From: Deltaproteobacteria bacterium
GTDB lineage: Bacteria > Myxococcota > UBA796 > SXON01
Assembly (NCBI GenBank): GCA_947483545.1
Contig: CANKNP010000051.1
Span: 1 to 19,184, forward strand
Direction: 5' to 3'
Length of the DNA stretch: 19,184 nucleotides
The stretch's first letter is position 1; the number at the start of each line of letters is the position of its first letter. The position numbers and the translations under genes are program-made. Positions 15,731 through 19,184 of this stretch are shown one piece after another. The notes beneath the pieces are model-generated. The model did no database searches. It had not been told where the DNA came from and was given only the letters and a program-made list of their open reading frames with translations.

Positions 15731-17326
15731 ATGAAGCGTCAGGCCCGAACCCCGTCTACCGCGGCCCCGACCACGAGCGCGGCGGCATCGAGCTCCGGAG
15801 GCTCCAGCCGGCAGAGCTTGTACGGCAACAGCTTCGTGCAACAGCAGATGGGCCCCGGCAGCGAGGATGGCCACAGCGAGGCGCCTGGCGACGTTGGCGG
15901 CCACAACCACGGCGAGGAGCGCACCACCCGGGACATGCCGTCCGCACGCTCGACCGGCCCGCTCGGCGCGCCCACCCGCGCGGACGTGGAGGCCGCCGAT
16001 GCCTTCGTTGCAGGCGGGGTCAAGGGCCCCCAGGCGATCGCCCCCGCGACGGGACTTGGCGGGTTTGACGCGACCTATGACCCGGACGGCGGCGACGGCT
16101 CCTTGGACATCGCCGTCCGCGGCGGCGTGAACTTCGTGGACCCGATCCGGGACGACGGTGGCGGTCGCGCGGTGGCGGTAGACCCCGCCTACGCGAAGAT
16201 GGCGACGGCGATCAACGCGCTGCCCACCGAAGAGCGCGTCGGGATCCTGCCCGAATTCACCTGGTCTTCGGATCCCGCCGACCGTCAAGCCTGGATCGAC
16301 CGGCTGAAGACCTCGGTCCAGGACACCTGGAGCGGCAAGCACGAATTCCACGTTCACAAGCCCGGCTGGCAGTGGGTCGGCGCGGATGTGGAGGTTCACG
16401 TGAACGTCGCCGCGCGGACCGAGCGCAACGCCGACGATCACGTCAGCATCGACGCCGTGAAGACCCCGGACTGGGAGAACCTGTACAGCTACGGGCTCGC
16501 TTCCTCCGTCACGTCCAACGTCGCGACGGACCCGAACGACTCGACGATGCGCATCGCCTCGAGCGACGTGGACCCGCGCCCGAACGACATGCTCGACATC
16601 ACCAACGTGCTGTTCGCGACCGGAAGCGCGAGCCTGTCCACCGAGGAGCGCGCCAAGGTCCGCCGCTGGGCCCGGACCTACGCGGGCGATCCCAACAGCG
16701 CGGCCAGCCACGCGATCCGCGCTCAGGTCGAGGGGCACACCGACTCGGTCGGGGATTCCGAGCGGAACATGGAGCTCTCCCAGCGGCGCATGAACACGGT
16801 CATCGAGCTGCTCCGCGCGAACGGCTTCACCGACATCGAAGGGCGGCTCGACCAGGCGGCCAAGGGCGAGACCCAGATGCGCGAGGACGACCAGGAGCAT
16901 CGCTGGTCGCGGCGGGTGATGATCAAGATCGATCATCCCGACGGCGCACAGGGGCTGGCGGGCCATGAGTTCGGGCACGTGTTCGGCCTCGGCGACCAGT
17001 ACGCGACGAGCGACAAGGCGGGCCACGCGACTTCAGTCCGCGGCACGGGCGCCCAGACCGGCGAGGCCGCCGCGCATGACGGGCTCGCCCGAAACATGCT
17101 GGACGAAGAGGGGAACGCGATGGCGGGCGCTATCTACGAGAACAATGACGGCATCATGTCCGGCGGCAACCACGTCTACGCCGAGCAGTACTCGACCTTC
17201 CACGCAGCACTTCAGACATTGAGCGGCGTGAGCGAGTGGGCGCTTGGCGGTACCCAGGCAAGGCCCGACCCCGCGACGCTCGACGCCGCCGTCGCCGCGA
17301 CGCCGACGACCACACCCACGCTTTGA
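15731..17326 (+). CDS. OmpA-like domain / HExxHxxGxxD metalloprotease fusion, 531 aa
   Basis: I start at the ATG at 15731, which has GAGGT just upstream. The N-terminus (1 to about 75) has no signal peptide. It is Ser/Thr/Ala-rich, then SLYGNSFVQQQMG, then a His/Glu/Asp-rich stretch. A middle region (about 80-285) with PEFTWSSD, DTWSGKHEFHVHKPGW and ADVEVHVNV is unrecognised. An OmpA-C-like domain spans about 287-401. It includes EGHTDSVGDSERNMELSQRR with Asp338 and Arg353, the 15-residue spacing of the peptidoglycan-binding pair. Next is the zinc motif HEFGHVFGLGD (His412, Glu413, His416, Asp422) and a Met-turn-like GIMSGG (Met476), as in metzincins with Asp as third ligand. The likely role is a cell-wall-targeted or exported protease, perhaps an effector of a contractile injection system. 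That role is inference. It overlaps the next gene by 4 nt (TTGA). Confidence 0.82.
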   Translation: MKRQARTPSTAAPTTSAAASSSGGSSRQSLYGNSFVQQQMGPGSEDGHSEAPGDVGGHNHGEERTTRDMPSARSTGPLGAPTRADVEAADAFVAGGVKGPQAIAPATGLGGFDATYDPDGGDGSLDIAVRGGVNFVDPIRDDGGGRAVAVDPAYAKMATAINALPTEERVGILPEFTWSSDPADRQAWIDRLKTSVQDTWSGKHEFHVHKPGWQWVGADVEVHVNVAARTERNADDHVSIDAVKTPDWENLYSYGLASSVTSNVATDPNDSTMRIASSDVDPRPNDMLDITNVLFATGSASLSTEERAKVRRWARTYAGDPNSAASHAIRAQVEGHTDSVGDSERNMELSQRRMNTVIELLRANGFTDIEGRLDQAAKGETQMREDDQEHRWSRRVMIKIDHPDGAQGLAGHEFGHVFGLGDQYATSDKAGHATSVRGTGAQTGEAAAHDGLARNMLDEEGNAMAGAIYENNDGIMSGGNHVYAEQYSTFHAALQTLSGVSEWALGGTQARPDPATLDAAVAATPTTTPTL

Positions 17327-18021
17327 TCCTGCTGTTGGCGGCGATCTCCCTGGACAGCGCCGCCGCGGAGGGGTCCGTGCTCGTCGAGATGGTGCAGTCC
17401 GGCGAGCCGGCGACGGGTTTTCAGATCCGCGACGATGGGCGATGGTTGGAGCTGGACGGCGCCTGGTCCGTGCGCTTCACGCTCGACGCGGGCGCGATGG
17501 ACAAGGCTCGCTCGGCGGTGGCGGCGATCGAGGACGTGACGGTGCCTGGAGGCGTGGTCAGCGATGCGACCGGGACCACGACGTGGCGGCTCGGGGGAGG
17601 AGCGACCGAGCGGGTGATCGTCGTGCCCGAGGGCGTGTCGGTGCCCACACTCTCGACGCTCTACCAGACGCTTCAGGGCCTACATAGGAGCGTGGCGACG
17701 TCTACGTGGGTGGTCGGGGGGGTGCCGCATGAGGTCAACTGCAACGCGGCCGCTGTCCCCGAGCTTGCCGCGTTGATGCGGCTTTTTGGGTCAGGGCCGG
17801 CGAATTCCGAGGGGGGTGTGGATGGGGAGACGGTGCTGGAGGTGACCTGGCGCGTGGACGGGAACACGGCCGGGAGGAGCGTTGTTTTGGCGGATGGGCG
17901 GGTGGGGGCGACGGTGGGGGGGGAGCTGGTGCTGAGGCGGGTGCTGACGGGGGACACCGTGAGCGCGCTTCAAGCGGGGTTGGCGGGGGTGAACTGGGCC
18001 GTGGTTTGTGGGCCATGGTAG
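17323..18021 (+). CDS. Exported two-repeat protein of unknown function, 232 aa
   Basis: I do not recognise a family. From the TTG at 17323, which overlaps the metalloprotease stop by 4 nt (TTGA), the first residues form a short hydrophobic stretch ILLLAAISLDSAAA with a plausible cleavage before EGS. It lacks a basic N-terminus. In-frame starts further up, within the protease gene, would add an Arg-rich leader, so the start is uncertain. The protein looks like two related halves. VLVEMVQSGEPATGFQIRDD...WLELDG is echoed by VLEVTWRVDGNTAGRSVVLADG, and each half then has a short helix (AMDKARSAVAAIEDV / TVSALQAGLAGVNW). Two cysteines are present (VNCN and VVCGP). A stop at 18019-18021 overlaps the next start. 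Context suggests a secreted partner of the protease. Confidence 0.6.
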   Translation: MILLLAAISLDSAAAEGSVLVEMVQSGEPATGFQIRDDGRWLELDGAWSVRFTLDAGAMDKARSAVAAIEDVTVPGGVVSDATGTTTWRLGGGATERVIVVPEGVSVPTLSTLYQTLQGLHRSVATSTWVVGGVPHEVNCNAAAVPELAALMRLFGSGPANSEGGVDGETVLEVTWRVDGNTAGRSVVLADGRVGATVGGELVLRRVLTGDTVSALQAGLAGVNWAVVCGPW

Positions 18022-18732
18022 GGCTGGCCGCGGTTCGTGTGCTTTCCCTGTGCACAGTTCTCCTTTCCGGCTGTGCGCTGATCACCGATGGCGATCTTGC
18101 CGCGCGATTGGATCTCGATGGGGACGGCCTGCAGCGCCCTTTCGACTGCGACGACGATGACGCGGACGTGACCACCTCCACCTGGTACCTCGACGACGAC
18201 GGGGACGGCTACGGGGTCGAGGAAGCCTTCCTCCTCGCGTGCCTTCAGCCCACCGGGTACGCCCCCGAGGCCGGTGACTGCGACGACGGGGACGCGGACG
18301 GGGGTGGGCTTCACGGCGGTTTCCATCGCCGACCACGCGGCCTGCGGCGTGGGTCCGCGGGGGGAGCTGACCGGGTGGTACGGGGCCGAGGACGGCCCCT
18401 GGGTCGATATCGGGTTGATCGCGATCGAGGTAGATGCCTCCGATTACGAATGCTACGCGCTCACGTCGGAGGGCTACGTATTTCATGGGGATGCACTGAC
18501 GTACGATCCAAACGACCCGATTGTCTCGTTCACCGTGGGCCCGGAGCACGACTGTTTCCTTCGCGGGGATGGCTCGGCAACGTGCGGAGGTGCGAACGAC
18601 TACGGCGAGGGCGACGTTCCCGAGGGGGCGTTCCTCCAACTCAGCGCGGGGGACAAACACACTTGCGCGGTGACGACCGACGGGTTTCTGGCATGTTGGG
18701 GGCTTGAGCAGGCGGGGGTGCCGATCAATTGA
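18015..18732 (+). pseudogene. Lipoprotein with Asp-rich metal-binding motif and RCC1-like repeats, apparently frameshifted
   Basis: The first 95 codons from the ATG at 18015 encode a lipoprotein signal peptide with lipobox LSGC (Cys20). An Asp-rich 'putative metal-binding' repeat of myxobacterial type follows: DLDGDGLQRPFDCDDDDADV, WYLDDDGDGYG and GDCDDGDAD. In that frame the sequence then turns into Arg/Gly-rich nonsense to 18707. One base on, the frame from about 18301 gives four RCC1-like repeats (FTAVSIADHAACGV, EVDASDYECYAL, FTVGPEHDCFLR, LSAGDKHTCAVTTDGFLACW), ending at TGA 18730. The junction falls in a run of five Gs (18300-18304). Removing one G would give a single 238 aa protein. 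It may be a true mutation, a slippage site or a sequencing error. The start overlaps the previous gene by 7 nt. Confidence 0.65.
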
Positions 18733-18873
18733 GGGGGAACGCGTCGGTTAGCGGTTCGGGCCGACCTGGGCGGGGCCTCCATCTGCGCGGGGCGGAGGCG
18801 CCGCCGGCGTGTAAGATCAGCGAATGGGCCTTCCCCTTCGCCAAATCCGCGACGAAGCCACGCCCAAGACGCG

Positions 18874-18909
18874 AAACGCCCGCTCCCGCACATGGCGAAA
18901 ACGGGCGTT
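18874..18909 (-). terminator. Probable intrinsic terminator of tRNA-Val
   Basis: Downstream of the tRNA on the minus strand, 8 bp arms AACGCCCG and CGGGCGTT (18902-18909 and 18875-18882) pair around a loop of about 19 nt. The 3' arm runs into TTT. It begins 9 bp after the tRNA 3' end. The stem is GC-rich, but the T-run is short. Confidence 0.5.
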
Positions 18910-18917
18910 CGAACGTC

Positions 18918-18992
18918 TGGTGGGCGCAGCAGGATTTGAACCTGCGACTCCTACCGTGTGAAGGTAGTACTCTTCCGCTGAGTTATGCGCCC
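18918..18992 (-). tRNA. tRNA-Val (anticodon CAC)
   Basis: All cloverleaf parts fold. The acceptor stem is 7 perfect pairs (GGGCGCA/TGCGCCC), the D stem ACTC/GAGT and the anticodon stem CTACC/GGTAG. The anticodon loop TTCACAC gives anticodon CAC. The T stem is GCAGG/CCTGC with loop TTCAAAT. The discriminator is A and CCA is encoded. It reads GTG valine codons, frequent in this GC-rich genome. It is flanked by a candidate promoter (19002-19029) and a terminator (18874-18909), so it is probably a single-gene unit. Confidence 0.97.
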
Positions 18993-19001
18993 AGCGTGCC
19001 T

Positions 19002-19029
19002 CTCCTAACCAGCGTCCCCGCCCCGTCAA
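19002..19029 (-). promoter_or_regulatory. Candidate promoter of tRNA-Val
   Basis: On the minus strand TTGACG (19024-19029, 5 of 6 matches to the -35) is spaced 16 bp from TAGGAG (19002-19007, weak -10). The start point would fall a few bases before the mature tRNA 5' end at 18992. A GC-rich stretch follows the -10, as in many stable-RNA promoters. Confidence 0.45.
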
Positions 19030-19048
19030 GCCCGCGCCCGTCCGCCAG

Positions 19049-19184
19049 ATGATCCCGCCCCGGCGCTGCGACATCGTCGTTTACGGCCTCGGCCTCGCCG
19101 GTCGCCTGCTCTTCCAACGGCTCGCTGAGCGCGGCGTTGACGTTGTCGGCTACGACCAGCGCTGCGGCTGGGTCCGCCCCGGCC
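19049..19184 (+). CDS. Rossmann-fold nucleotide-binding protein (partial, N-terminus only)
   Basis: Forty-five codons from the ATG at 19049 run off the right edge. The N-terminus CDIVVYGLGLAGRLLFQRLA shows a beta-alpha-beta dinucleotide-binding loop GLGLAG, followed by ERGVDVVGYDQR. An acidic residue (Asp) at the end of the second strand is typical of FAD or NAD binding. It could be an FAD-dependent oxidoreductase; the rest is needed to decide. No clear Shine-Dalgarno precedes it, and no upstream in-frame start is evident before the tRNA promoter. Confidence 0.65.
   Translation, partial: MIPPRRCDIVVYGLGLAGRLLFQRLAERGVDVVGYDQRCGWVRPG

Noticed and set aside
15674..17026. 450-codon minus-strand frame opposite the protease fusion
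   Set aside because: The plus strand carries the OmpA and HExxH motifs; the antisense frame lacks features.
18775..18799. Hairpin GCCTCC/GGAGGC after the frameshifted lipoprotein as a terminator
   Set aside because: The stem is only 6 bp with a 13 nt loop and no T-run, so it is too weak to call.

Overview
The window (about 19.2 kb, very GC-rich) is the dnaA / replication-origin neighbourhood of a Gram-negative bacterial chromosome. I infer a member or relative of the Myxococcota. The reasons are the high GC, a proteobacterial-type GyrB insertion, an Asp-rich 'putative metal-binding' lipoprotein followed by RCC1-like repeats, and an OmpA-domain metalloprotease. No rRNA or other taxonomic marker is present, so the placement is only an inference.

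Layout. The two halves diverge from about 10.8-11.1 kb. Leftwards (minus strand) run dnaA, dnaN, recF, gyrB, a FabH-type ketoacyl-ACP synthase III, two overlapping ArsA/Get3-family ATPases, a small secreted barrel-like protein, and a glycine-rich RRM RNA-binding protein cut by the left edge. Rightwards (plus strand) run rpmH, rnpA, yidD, yidC and jag/khpB, then a Tat-exported gluconate-2-dehydrogenase-subunit-3-like protein. This is the ancestral rpmH/rnpA versus dnaA/dnaN origin arrangement. DnaA-box-like TTGTCC motifs lie on both sides of dnaA, with the best match and an AT-rich tract between dnaA and dnaN.

Right-hand accessory part (15.0-19.2 kb). A structured convergent region with four consecutive hairpins separates the rpmH operon from a short, divergent family I pyrophosphatase-like gene. 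A decayed copy of part of that pyrophosphatase lies about 413 bp away. Divergent from it is a three-gene cluster with overlapping ends. It holds an OmpA-like / HExxHxxGxxD metalloprotease fusion, a two-repeat protein of unknown function, and a lipoprotein apparently split by a frameshift. The window ends with a complete tRNA-Val(CAC) on the minus strand and the start of a Rossmann-fold protein.

How the genes work together. The core covers replication initiation and clamp (DnaA, DnaN), repair (RecF) and supercoiling (GyrB). It also covers translation and RNA processing (L34, RnpA), membrane protein insertion (YidD, YidC) and the RNA-binding partner Jag. The most unusual items are the OmpA-metzincin fusion and its coupled neighbours, a DnaA with an altered DNA-binding signature, the pyrophosphatase relic with the hairpin cluster, and a terminator-like palindrome in the rpmH leader.
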